A stretch of DNA of 64,000 bases. Source: CAZUMH01 sp964621645. GTDB taxonomy: Bacteria; Zhuqueibacterota; QNDG01; JAGLOF01. The DNA lies in assembly GCA_964621645.1 (NCBI GenBank), contig CAZUMH010000005.1:1-64000 (forward strand). The letters are read 5' to 3'. How positions within the stretch are numbered: position 1 is the first letter of the stretch; each line of letters opens with the position of its first letter. The position numbers and the translations under genes are program-made. Shown piece after piece: positions 1 to 8,460 of this stretch. The notes beneath the pieces are model-generated. The model was not told the DNA's origin and ran no database searches. It worked only from the letters and a program-made list of their open reading frames with translations.

Positions 1-2732
1 TCCGGCTCCTCGATCTCGTGGGGCTTGCGGTTCTCCATCTTGGCCAGCGCGTGATTCTCACCCTTGTATTCCAGCATGACCACTGGTTTCTGCAGCCTGC
101 GCAGAATGCTGTAATACTCGATGCCCTGATTCCAGTCAACGGCCCCGTCCTTGTCATTATGCAGAAGCAACAGGGGCGTGACTACGTTTTTCGCGTGATA
201 TACCGGAGAGTTGCGGGCATAGGCATCCAAATTGTCCAGATAGCTGCCGTAAAAACGTCCTTGACTGGATTCAAAAATCGCCATATTGCCGCCTCCCGAA
301 TTCCAGTAGATGGATGAATACATACTGATCATATTGGTGAGGGGCGCTCCCGCCACGGCGGCCTTGAATATCGGCGTCTGGGTGATGGCGAAGGCTGTCT
401 GATAGCCGCCCCAGGAATGCCCGTGAATCCCCAGGCGTTCTTCATCCACGATTCCGGTCTTGACAGCCGCTTTCACCGCCGGTACAATGCAGCCCACCGA
501 AGATATCCCCGGATCGTTGACTCTAAAGACGATGTCCGGGGTGAGAACGGCATAGCCCTGGCTGTTATAGTAGGCCTGATTGAATCCATAGACCCGCGGC
601 ATGGGATAGGTATAAGCCCGCTGGGTCAGCTTCTCGTACATGTAGACGATAGTGGGATAGGAACGGCCCTCCTCATAGCCGGCGGGCAGGTAGAGCGCCG
701 CCTCCAGCTTCTGGCCGTCGTCATTGCGGTAGGTGATCAGTTTCACACCGCTGCACCAAAGAAAATCCTTCTGCTGGGGATTGGCATCGGTCAGACGCCG
801 TCCGTTTTGCAGATCTGGTCCGGCACAGTAATAATCGGGATAGTCGGAAGGCGTCTCCCGGGTATACAGATAGAGATCCGCGTCTCTGGCCTTCACAAGC
901 CGGGAAAAAGCCGCCTTACCCCAAAGCAGCCGCCTGGATCCTGGTTTGCCCTTATTGATGCGGACAACCCCTCCCTCCTTGCTCCATTCCTGATAGCAGC
1001 GGAAATACTGGGGCTGGGAGAAATCCGCCCCCTTTTCTTCGGGGTCGAGCCGGAAACGACTGACATAGCGAATGCTGTCACGCCGGCCGTCCAGGGTCAG
1101 GTTGGCGAAGTCACGGCCGTGCACATCCACGCGCCAAATATCCCAATTATCCGAAAGGAGCACTCCCCGCCCGTCTTTGAGCCAGCCCAAAAAACGGGTT
1201 GGGGGATCCTTGACATTGTGGTCGTCTTCCGTATCGACAAAGGAAACCGGCATGTTTTCAGTAATGGAGTAGCTTTTTCCGCTGGCCATCTCATAGCTGC
1301 GGAACTGCCCGTCCTGATAATAGAGAAAATGGCTGCCGTCAGGCGAAGGCGGATAATTCCAGCGGCTTTTCTCCAGAGCCAGTCTTCTCTCGCCGGTTTG
1401 CAAATCGATGACGTAAACATCCCGGTAGTATCGTCCGTCCAGTCCGCCCATGAGCGCGTAGGGGGAATCGTCATAGCCAAGGAGATAATTGCCTTTGAGA
1501 GCGGGCATAATGTCTTTCAGTTCATCGTCAGCCAGCCGGATGAACTTATTATCTTTCACCCGGTATTCACAAAGATAACTGTAGTTCTTGTCCCGGGATT
1601 CCTGTACCCACTGCTGTGATTGCAGGCGTTTGTCCTTCCAGTGCCAGATAACCATGTCCGGAAGTTCATCCTCATCTTCTCCGCCGGGAGATGCCTTCTT
1701 ACCGTTCGTTTCCTCTTTTTCGTCTGACTTCTTACCGCGTTCCTCTTTGGCTTTGTCCGTCAGTTTCACTTCATGGATGCCGAAAAACAGAGCGGAGAAA
1801 TCATCCCGCCATCTCGGATCCTGGTTCGGGCTGATGGTCATACTATCAGGAAAAGATTCATCCGCTGCCGGATCATAGAGGATCTTCTGCGGTCCCTGGG
1901 AGGAAAACCGGTAGAATCCGAGCAGACTGTAAAGCGGTTCGGTATAGTCCTCATCTTTTTTCCCTTTCAGAACAGCAAGACCGTCCCCCTTCTCATTCCA
2001 GGTGAGACCCTTGTATTCGGCCTTGTCGTTATCCAGTACCGAGACGACTCCGTTGTTCAGATTCATGAGCTGCACCCCGTTGCCGCTCTGATCATCGGCA
2101 TCGACAGTGAAGGCCAGCCAGTCTCCCTTTTTATTGAACCCATATTCAGCGACATCCCCCAGGTGCAGCTGGCTGCCGCTGTTCAGGTCGTGCAGGATCA
2201 GTCCGGTTCCCTTTCCGCTGTCCTTGCCCTTTTCCTCGGGGGCGTACTTTTTCATGGCCAGCCAGCGCGGATTTTCTTCGGGAAAGCTGAATTGAGCCAC
2301 TTTTTCGAAAGTCGTATCCCTCCCGGTTGCCAGGTCAAGTAGCCCCATTTTATTCTGGCGCGGTTTTTTCTGTTTTTTCAGTTTCTCCGTCTCTTCTCTG
2401 GTCGGTGCGATGGCAAACGCCAGCCAGCGGGAGTCCCGGGAAAAGGCAAGCCTGCCGTAGGACATCTCTCCCACCGGGAACGTGTATTCAGTGGTGTCTT
2501 TGGTGCTGCGAACCGTTAGCGTGCTGTTGCCTTCGGCCGGAGCTAGCAGATACGCCAGCCAGCTGCCGTCCCGGGAAAATGCCGCCCCGTTGATGCTGTT
2601 CCATTTCAGCATGTCCCACAGCTCAAGGGGACGGGGCTGCTGTTCACCCTTCTCCTGGGCCAGGATAAAGACAAGCGGAACAAAAAGCAGAATCAGCAGC
2701 AGCTGCCGTGTATATTTCGGAAAACGATGCAT
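1..2732 (-). CDS. S9 family prolyl oligopeptidase-like peptidase (3' end outside window)
   Basis: This is a secreted serine peptidase of the prolyl oligopeptidase family. The frame is open from an ATG at 2732 to the window edge, so about 910 residues are visible and the C-terminus is missing. AGGAGG lies just upstream of the start. The N-terminus has a hydrophobic signal segment (residues 8-25, ending near AQE). Next comes a long beta-propeller-like region with charged Lys/Glu stretches, then the alpha/beta hydrolase domain. The triad is visible: Ser773 in GHSWGGY, Asp862 in NDKDGAVDW and His894 in GENHAL. Members of this family release peptides from oligopeptides in the periplasm. The propeller has a Lys/Glu/Gly-rich insertion (KSDEKEETNGKK) that looks like a linker. 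The next gene downstream is outside the window; upstream on the same strand is an amidase. The fold is certain; the specificity is not. Confidence 0.93.
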   Translation of the reverse strand, partial: MHRFPKYTRQLLLILLFVPLVFILAQEKGEQQPRPLELWDMLKWNSINGAAFSRDGSWLAYLLAPAEGNSTLTVRSTKDTTEYTFPVGEMSYGRLAFSRDSRWLAFAIAPTREETEKLKKQKKPRQNKMGLLDLATGRDTTFEKVAQFSFPEENPRWLAMKKYAPEEKGKDSGKGTGLILHDLNSGSQLHLGDVAEYGFNKKGDWLAFTVDADDQSGNGVQLMNLNNGVVSVLDNDKAEYKGLTWNEKGDGLAVLKGKKDEDYTEPLYSLLGFYRFSSQGPQKILYDPAADESFPDSMTISPNQDPRWRDDFSALFFGIHEVKLTDKAKEERGKKSDEKEETNGKKASPGGEDEDELPDMVIWHWKDKRLQSQQWVQESRDKNYSYLCEYRVKDNKFIRLADDELKDIMPALKGNYLLGYDDSPYALMGGLDGRYYRDVYVIDLQTGERRLALEKSRWNYPPSPDGSHFLYYQDGQFRSYEMASGKSYSITENMPVSFVDTEDDHNVKDPPTRFLGWLKDGRGVLLSDNWDIWRVDVHGRDFANLTLDGRRDSIRYVSRFRLDPEEKGADFSQPQYFRCYQEWSKEGGVVRINKGKPGSRRLLWGKAAFSRLVKARDADLYLYTRETPSDYPDYYCAGPDLQNGRRLTDANPQQKDFLWCSGVKLITYRNDDGQKLEAALYLPAGYEEGRSYPTIVYMYEKLTQRAYTYPMPRVYGFNQAYYNSQGYAVLTPDIVFRVNDPGISSVGCIVPAVKAAVKTGIVDEERLGIHGHSWGGYQTAFAITQTPIFKAAVAGAPLTNMISMYSSIYWNSGGGNMAIFESSQGRFYGSYLDNLDAYARNSPVYHAKNVVTPLLLLHNDKDGAVDWNQGIEYYSILRRLQKPVVMLEYKGENHALAKMENRKPHEIEEP

Positions 2733-2801
2733 GGTTCCTCCTCTGAATTATTTTCACCGCGGCTTCCCTTCTGTGACAGCTGAGGAAGGAATGCCTGAGA
2801 T

Positions 2802-4505
2802 TTATTTCTCTGCCGCTTTCTTTAATTCCTCAAGATCTGGATACCGCCTGTGGAAATCGGTGGCCTCCTGGAAAATTCTGGCCGCAGCCAGCACCCTGCC
2901 GTCCTCGAAGAGTCTTCCAATGAAGGAGAGACTGAGGCTATGCCCCTCCGAGTCGGTACCGATGGGCACACAGACAGTGGGATGACCGGTGAGATTGGTC
3001 AACAGCAGCGTACTGCCTCCGAAAGAGGGGGCAATGAAGATATCGACCTTTGTCATGGTATCCGCCATGGCCTCCATCACCTGCAGGCGGAAACGGTTCG
3101 CCTGAATATATTCCACTGCGGGGATAAAACGGGCCTCCCGGAAAAGATTGGGCCAATCACCCCGTCCCTGACGGACCAATAAGTCATCCCGATTGGAACG
3201 GGTAAGTTCGTCAAAGGCAGCCGCGGCTTCCGCCTCGAGGATGAAGGAAAGATACCACACCGGGAATTCCGGCAGCTGCAGCGGAATGAGTTCCGCTCCC
3301 TGATCGCGCAACAGGCCCAGCATCTCGTCGTAGATCGCTTTGTTGCTGCTGTCTTCTTCGAAAACCGATTCGAGAAAACCCACCCGCAGATCACCGAGCC
3401 GGATGCGGGAGTCATACTCGAAGTTTACCTGCCGCACCGCCCGGTCCAAGCCGTCCGCACCCTGGATGGCATCGAAAACCAGGGCGCAGCCCTCAACGCT
3501 GCGGCAAATGGGCCCGACCTTGTCCATGCTCCAGGAGAGGGCCATGGCCCCTTGCCGGCTCACCCGGCCGAAGGTGGGGCGGAATCCGGTCACCCGGCAT
3601 CGGGTGCTGGGGGAAACGATCGAGCCCCAGGTTTCTGTTCCGATGGAGAATCCGACCAGGCCCGCGGCGGTGGCGGCGGCCGAGCCCGCGGAACTGCCGC
3701 TGCTCCCCTCTTCAGGATTCCAGGGATTTTTTGTCATGCCGCCGAACCAGACATCATCCATTGCCAGGGCGCCCATGGATAATTTGGCCACCAGCACCGC
3801 TCCCGCTTCTCTGAGCCGCGTGACCACTGCCGCGTCTGCCGGAATATACTGTTCCCGGTAGGGAGCCGCGCCCCAGGTGGTAAGGTACTCTTTCACCGCG
3901 AACAGATCCTTGATACCGTAGGGAATACCATGCAGCGGGCCGCGGTAACGGCCGGCCGCGATCTCCCGGTCCGCCCGGCGCGCTTGATCCAGAGCCAGAG
4001 AATCTGTCAAGGTGATCACACAGTTCAGGAGAGGTCCGTAGGTGCGCAGCCGCTCCAGATAAAGCCGGGTCAAGCGTTCAGAGGTTATCTGACGGCTGCG
4101 GATAAGCTGGGCCAGCTGGGGCACCGTATAGAAAGCGACATCCTCCAGGTTTTCCGGCAGCCTGACGTTCCCGACTGGTGAGAGTACCACCCGGTGCGGC
4201 CGGGGCCTGATCTTTTCTCCCGGCGGCAGAGGATCGAAACCGATCGCCGGCGCCACGCCGTTATCGAGGCTGTACTGACGCAGGGCCTCGTAGGAACGTA
4301 GATTGGACCTGAGATCTCGCTGCATTTGGTGCCGCTCCGGCGCCGTCATTCCGAGACCGGTGAGCTTCTGGGCTATTCTAACGGTCATCGGTGAAATTTT
4401 ACCGGTCTGCCACAGAAAATAGCCGTTTGCCGCCAGACTGGCGATCATCAGGACGAAAAGGAGCACCAGTCCGACACGTGCGAAGGGTGAACGAAAAGAT
4501 TTCAT
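2802..4505 (-). CDS. Amidase signature family protein, membrane-anchored
   Basis: This amidase-signature hydrolase has 567 residues. An N-terminal membrane segment (residues 11-33) probably anchors or exports it. The Ser-cisSer-Lys triad can be read: Lys199 in GIPYGIKDLF, Ser272 in the GSSGSSAGS motif, and the nucleophile Ser295 in ETWGSIVSP. The family hydrolyses amide bonds (GatA, fatty-acid amide hydrolase and peptide amidases are relatives). This protein lacks GatB/GatC neighbours and has an export segment, so it is more likely a periplasmic amidase than the Glu-tRNA amidotransferase subunit. AGGAGG precedes the start. It lies upstream of the S9 peptidase with a 69-bp gap, so the two may be co-transcribed. 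The substrate is unknown. Confidence 0.9.
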   Translation of the reverse strand: MKSFRSPFARVGLVLLFVLMIASLAANGYFLWQTGKISPMTVRIAQKLTGLGMTAPERHQMQRDLRSNLRSYEALRQYSLDNGVAPAIGFDPLPPGEKIRPRPHRVVLSPVGNVRLPENLEDVAFYTVPQLAQLIRSRQITSERLTRLYLERLRTYGPLLNCVITLTDSLALDQARRADREIAAGRYRGPLHGIPYGIKDLFAVKEYLTTWGAAPYREQYIPADAAVVTRLREAGAVLVAKLSMGALAMDDVWFGGMTKNPWNPEEGSSGSSAGSAAATAAGLVGFSIGTETWGSIVSPSTRCRVTGFRPTFGRVSRQGAMALSWSMDKVGPICRSVEGCALVFDAIQGADGLDRAVRQVNFEYDSRIRLGDLRVGFLESVFEEDSSNKAIYDEMLGLLRDQGAELIPLQLPEFPVWYLSFILEAEAAAAFDELTRSNRDDLLVRQGRGDWPNLFREARFIPAVEYIQANRFRLQVMEAMADTMTKVDIFIAPSFGGSTLLLTNLTGHPTVCVPIGTDSEGHSLSLSFIGRLFEDGRVLAAARIFQEATDFHRRYPDLEELKKAAEK

Positions 4506-4550
4506 TGGGGGCCTCCTGTCTATAACGAAGGGGCTGAATCATTGCAATAA

Positions 4551-4579
4551 AAGGTAAAGAAATGATTCGATGATGTCAA
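4551..4579 (-). promoter_or_regulatory. Putative sigma70-type promoter of the amidase gene
   Basis: On the minus strand, TTGACA (4579-4574) is followed after 17 bases by TACCTT (4556-4551). It lies about 45 bp upstream of the amidase start. The -35 is perfect; the -10 is weak. Confidence 0.5.
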
Positions 4580-4670
4580 TGGAAGTTGCATTTGGCCGTG
4601 AAAAATTGTACCTTTCACTTCCGATATAAAGAGATGTAAATATGTTGGTATAGACAGTGCAGAGGAAACC

Positions 4671-5345
4671 ATGAAAACAATTCAGACCGGCAATGGGAAG
4701 ACCATTGAAATCACTGTGGACAAGAGCCTCTACCGCAAGAATCAGGAAATAGCGGACGCCAACCAGCGCCTGCTCGATGAGCACTCCATTAAAAGCGTGG
4801 ACATCCTCGGTTCGATCGGATCCGGTAAGACTACACTGACCGGACAGATTGTAGCCCGGCTGAAAAACAGGATGAAGATCGCGGCGGTGGCCGGTGATAT
4901 CACCACTACCATAGACGCGGATCGCATCCGGGAAAACGGCGGCGAGGTGCTGCAGATCAACACGGACGGCGGCTGTCACCTGGACGCCAATATGGTGAAA
5001 AAGAGTCTCGAGGTTCTGGATCTGAAAAATCTGGACCTGGTACTTATCGAAAACGTGGGAAACCTGATATGTCCGGGGGGATACCCGGTGGGCGCCCATC
5101 AGCGTATGGTGGTAGTCAGCACCACTGAAGGTCCCTATATGATCGTAAAGCATCCCCATATTTTCAAGGATGCCAGCGTGCTGGCCATAAATAAGATGGA
5201 CCTGGCCGAAGCAATGGAAGTCGATCTGCAGCAGCTGAAATCTGATGCCCTGTCAATCAAGCCGGATATAAAAGTCGTGTTTACCAACGGACGCACCGGT
5301 CAGGGAGTCACCGAACTGATCTCAGCCCTGAATCTGTCAGAGTAG
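4671..5345 (+). CDS. hypB: Hydrogenase/urease nickel incorporation GTPase HypB
   Basis: This 224-residue SIMIBI-class GTPase delivers nickel during [NiFe]-hydrogenase (or urease) maturation. The P-loop is GSIGSGKTT (residues 47-55). Further family signatures are GDITTTIDADRI, the metal-site Cys-His in NTDGGCHLDAN, ENVGNLICPGGY and the guanine-specificity motif NKMDL. It lacks the N-terminal CxxCGC nickel motif and the His-rich stretch found in some HypBs, so it is the short form. hypA follows after 4 bp. No hydrogenase, urease or other hyp gene is in the window, so its client must be encoded elsewhere. Confidence 0.96.
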   Translation: MKTIQTGNGKTIEITVDKSLYRKNQEIADANQRLLDEHSIKSVDILGSIGSGKTTLTGQIVARLKNRMKIAAVAGDITTTIDADRIRENGGEVLQINTDGGCHLDANMVKKSLEVLDLKNLDLVLIENVGNLICPGGYPVGAHQRMVVVSTTEGPYMIVKHPHIFKDASVLAINKMDLAEAMEVDLQQLKSDALSIKPDIKVVFTNGRTGQGVTELISALNLSE

Positions 5346-5349
5346 CAGC

Positions 5350-5727
5350 ATGCACGAAACCGCCATCGGCATGTCCGTTGTGGAAACCGTGCTCGCGGAG
5401 GCGGGCAAGAAAAACGCCCTTAAAGTATCAAAAGTGGAACTTGAGATCGGCGAGCTCACGTTTCTCGGGACGGAACAGCTGGAATTCTGGATACGGAACG
5501 GCTTTGACGATACCATCGCCGCGGAAGCGGAAATCGTCTTCCGTTCAGCCCCGGCCCGGATAAATTGTGACGCCTGCGGGTATGAAGGAGGGCTGCCCCG
5601 TAAAGAAGACCCTGCGGACCATCTGATCCTGCCCGTCTTCTCCTGCCCGGAATGCGGCAGCACCAAAATCACCATTACCAGCGGCCGGGATGCCTTTATC
5701 CGGTCAATCGAAATTGAAACGAAATAA
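5350..5727 (+). CDS. hypA: Nickel metallochaperone HypA
   Basis: This 125-residue nickel chaperone works with HypB in [NiFe]-hydrogenase maturation. The N-terminus MHE carries the conserved nickel ligand His2. The zinc site has two CxxC pairs, Cys73/Cys76 (CDAC) and Cys99/Cys102 (CPEC). Length and domain order are normal for the family. No strong ribosome binding site precedes the start, and the gene begins 4 bp after hypB, so translational coupling is likely. The hypB-hypA order without other hyp genes is unusual. Confidence 0.95.
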   Translation: MHETAIGMSVVETVLAEAGKKNALKVSKVELEIGELTFLGTEQLEFWIRNGFDDTIAAEAEIVFRSAPARINCDACGYEGGLPRKEDPADHLILPVFSCPECGSTKITITSGRDAFIRSIEIETK

Positions 5728-5759
5728 TCCCTTAACCCCAAAACCTATGAGGTGCTGAC

Positions 5760-7409
5760 ATGAAAACGATGATCAGGCCATCCGCCTGCGCCAGCGTGGC
5801 GCTTGTTATCCTCCTTCTGACGGGCTCCACCGCGGCCGTTGCCCAGGAAACCGGGCCCGTGACCGTGGCCGAGAAGAGCGGCTACACCCAGACTTCGTTA
5901 TATAAAGACGTTATCCAGTATATTCATGAATTACAGGGCATGACATCCCTGATGCGGCTGGAATACATGGGCCACAGCGCCGAGGGCACCCCCCTGCCGC
6001 TTCTGGTGATCGGCGATCCCCTTCCCGCCGACCCCTGTCAGATGAAAAACGACGACCGTCTCGTCCTCTATTTCCAGGCTAACATCCACGCCGGTGAAGT
6101 AGAAGGGAAGGAAGCCTCCCTCATGCTCATCCGCGATCTTCTTTTAAAGGAAAAACCTGAATTTTGGGATCGAATCATTCTCCTTGTTGCTCCCATCTTC
6201 AACCCGGACGGAAACGACAAGCTGGGGCACAACCGCCGCGACAACGGTCCGGAGCTGGCCGGCATCCGTTACAACGGCATGAATCTCGATTTAAACCGGG
6301 ACGGCCTCAAGCAGGAGAGCCCGGAACTGGCCGCTTTCACCGAAGGCGTTTTTAACCGCTGGGATCCGGCCCTTTTCGTGGATTGCCACACCACCAACGG
6401 CAGCTACCATACCGAACCGGTCACCTATCTCTGGCCCCTTAATCCCAACGGATCGGCGGAGATCACCAGCTATGTACGGGACAAACTGCTTGCCTGGGTG
6501 GACACTAACCTTGAAAAGAAATACGGTATCCTCTCCATCCCCTATGGAAATTACCGGAACATGATGAAACCAGAAGAGGGGTGGACTCCGGCCGGACCGG
6601 AACCGCGTTATCTGGTCAACTATGTGGGACTGCGCAACCGCCTCTCTATTCTGCTGGAAAACTACGCCTACGCCGATTTCAAAACGAGAGTAAACGGCAA
6701 CTACCACTTCCTCCTTTCGGTGCTGCAGTACTGCTACGACCACGCCAATGAGATAAAACAGCTGGTTAAGAAAGCCGACCGGACCACGGTGGCCTGGGGC
6801 CTTAATCCGGCCCGGGCGGACTCCTTCGCCACCGCTTTCACCCTGAAACCTCTGGGCAGGGACATTACCATTCATGGATATGCGATGGAGCAGTATACCG
6901 ATGCTCAGGGACGCCAGAGGTATCGCAAATCCGATAACCAAGTTGATTATAAAGTTCCCCTTTGGCATCTCTGGGACAAATCCGCCTGCGTGACCCGGCC
7001 CCGGGCTTATCTGATCTCGGTGGCGGATCAGCCCCTGCTGCACAATCTTCTGCAGCACGGCATCGAGGTTCAGCGCCTCCTGGAGCCTGCCACACTGACG
7101 GTTGAATCATTCAAAGTGTCAGAAGTGAAAGCGGCCGACAGATCCTACCAGGGCCATTACCTGAATAAACTGAGTGGGACCGTCAGCCGGGAAGAAAAAG
7201 AATTCCCCGCCGGCACTCTTTTCATCCGCACGGCCCAGCCGCTCGGCAACCTGGTCGTTTACCTGTTGGAGCCCCAAAGCGACGATGGTCTCTTCGTCTG
7301 GAATTTCTTTGACCGCTACCTCAGCCGCCAATGGGGACGAGGCCAGATTACGGCTCCCGTTTATAAACTGTACGATGAAGCGCATCTGGTGACGGAAACG
7401 GTGCGCTAG
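5760..7409 (+). CDS. Secreted M14 family zinc carboxypeptidase
   Basis: This 549-residue secreted metallocarboxypeptidase has a signal peptide (residues 1-29, ending AVAQ). The M14 catalytic site is complete: zinc ligands His110 and Glu113 in NIHAGEVEGKE, substrate-binding Arg180 in NLDLNRDG, zinc ligand His210 in DCHTTNG, and probable general base Glu300 in SILLENYAY. About 200 residues after the catalytic domain form a C-terminal extension of unknown role. M14 enzymes remove C-terminal residues from peptides. The start is chosen for the ATGAGGTG ribosome-binding stretch 6 bp upstream. It is 32 bp from hypA but functionally unrelated. Confidence 0.93.
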   Translation: MKTMIRPSACASVALVILLLTGSTAAVAQETGPVTVAEKSGYTQTSLYKDVIQYIHELQGMTSLMRLEYMGHSAEGTPLPLLVIGDPLPADPCQMKNDDRLVLYFQANIHAGEVEGKEASLMLIRDLLLKEKPEFWDRIILLVAPIFNPDGNDKLGHNRRDNGPELAGIRYNGMNLDLNRDGLKQESPELAAFTEGVFNRWDPALFVDCHTTNGSYHTEPVTYLWPLNPNGSAEITSYVRDKLLAWVDTNLEKKYGILSIPYGNYRNMMKPEEGWTPAGPEPRYLVNYVGLRNRLSILLENYAYADFKTRVNGNYHFLLSVLQYCYDHANEIKQLVKKADRTTVAWGLNPARADSFATAFTLKPLGRDITIHGYAMEQYTDAQGRQRYRKSDNQVDYKVPLWHLWDKSACVTRPRAYLISVADQPLLHNLLQHGIEVQRLLEPATLTVESFKVSEVKAADRSYQGHYLNKLSGTVSREEKEFPAGTLFIRTAQPLGNLVVYLLEPQSDDGLFVWNFFDRYLSRQWGRGQITAPVYKLYDEAHLVTETVR

Positions 7410-7523
7410 GGGAATAATCCTTTCCGGTAGGATAGGAGGAGCAAGGAAATAACAACAGGATGGGAAGCCGCTTAAAAGAAGGAAAAAGGCAGAAACGTCC
7501 CTCTTTATTTTGGAAGGAGGGCC

Positions 7524-8423
7524 ATGTCTGATCCCCTCATTGGCAAGATGGCGGCCCTGGCAACAGCTGTCTGCTGGACCCTCACGGCGCAGGCCTTCGA
7601 GCATGCCGGTAAAAGAGTAGGCTCTCTCCCGGTAAATCTCATCAGACTCGTCCTGGCCTTCTTCCTGCTTTCCCTATACACCTGGATTACCCGCGGGCTG
7701 CCCCTGCCGCTGGATGCTTCCGGTCATACCTGGGTATGGCTGCTTATTTCGGGATTCATCGGATTCAGCCTGGGAGATCTTTTTCTTTTTCGCGCCTTCG
7801 TGGTTGTGGGAGCGCGGATATCGATGCTGATTATGTCCCTGGTGCCACCCCTAACCGCCCTTATAGGCTGGATCTTCATGCGCGAGACCCTGGCTCTCAT
7901 GGACTGGGCCGGCATGGCGTTGACCATTGGCGGAGTGGGCCTGGTAATCAGTCAGCGCCGGGACAATGGGGGCGGGAAATCTTTCCGGCATCCCATTTCC
8001 GGGGTGCTCCTGGCTTTCGGGGGCGCGGTGGGACAGGCCGCTGGTCTGGTACTCAGCAAATTCGGCATGGGCAGTTACGACGCCTTCGCCGCAACTCATA
8101 TACGGATCATGGCCGGCATTGCAGGATTCCTTGTCATCTTTACCCTGAGAAAATCCTGGCCGCGGACCGCGGCGGCCCTGCGGGACAGGACCGCAATGCG
8201 GTCGATCAGCCTGGGAGCCTTCTTCGGTCCCTTCCTGGGTGTATCACTTTCTCTCCTGGCCGTCCAGTACATAGCCACGGGAGTGGCTTCAACCTTTATG
8301 TCAATCGTGCCGGTTCTCATTATTCCGCCGGCTGTACTATTCTTTCATGAAAAAATTACCGTGATGGAGATCGTCGGGGCGCTTCTGGCCGTATCCGGCA
8401 TCGCTCTGCTCTTTCTTCATTAA
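7524..8423 (+). CDS. EamA/DMT family permease
   Basis: This inner-membrane permease of the drug/metabolite transporter superfamily has 299 residues and about ten hydrophobic segments arranged as two EamA repeats (near residues 5-140 and 155-298). Second-repeat features include the Gly-rich GVLLAFGGAVGQAAGLVLSKFG. GGAGGG-type spacing is good: AAGGAGGG sits just before the ATG, and a short CCCTC/GAGGG pairing could partly hide it. Relatives export amino acids or metabolites; the substrate here cannot be inferred. A PIG-L/NagB fusion gene follows after 37 bp. Confidence 0.88.
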   Translation: MSDPLIGKMAALATAVCWTLTAQAFEHAGKRVGSLPVNLIRLVLAFFLLSLYTWITRGLPLPLDASGHTWVWLLISGFIGFSLGDLFLFRAFVVVGARISMLIMSLVPPLTALIGWIFMRETLALMDWAGMALTIGGVGLVISQRRDNGGGKSFRHPISGVLLAFGGAVGQAAGLVLSKFGMGSYDAFAATHIRIMAGIAGFLVIFTLRKSWPRTAAALRDRTAMRSISLGAFFGPFLGVSLSLLAVQYIATGVASTFMSIVPVLIIPPAVLFFHEKITVMEIVGALLAVSGIALLFLH

Positions 8424-8460
8424 AGCAGGAACTTCAGTATAACCAGTATGGATTGAGAGA

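Noticed and set aside
417..1619. Plus-strand 400-codon frame at the window start
   Set aside because: The minus strand encodes the S9 peptidase with a full Ser/Asp/His triad through this region; the plus frame is its shadow.
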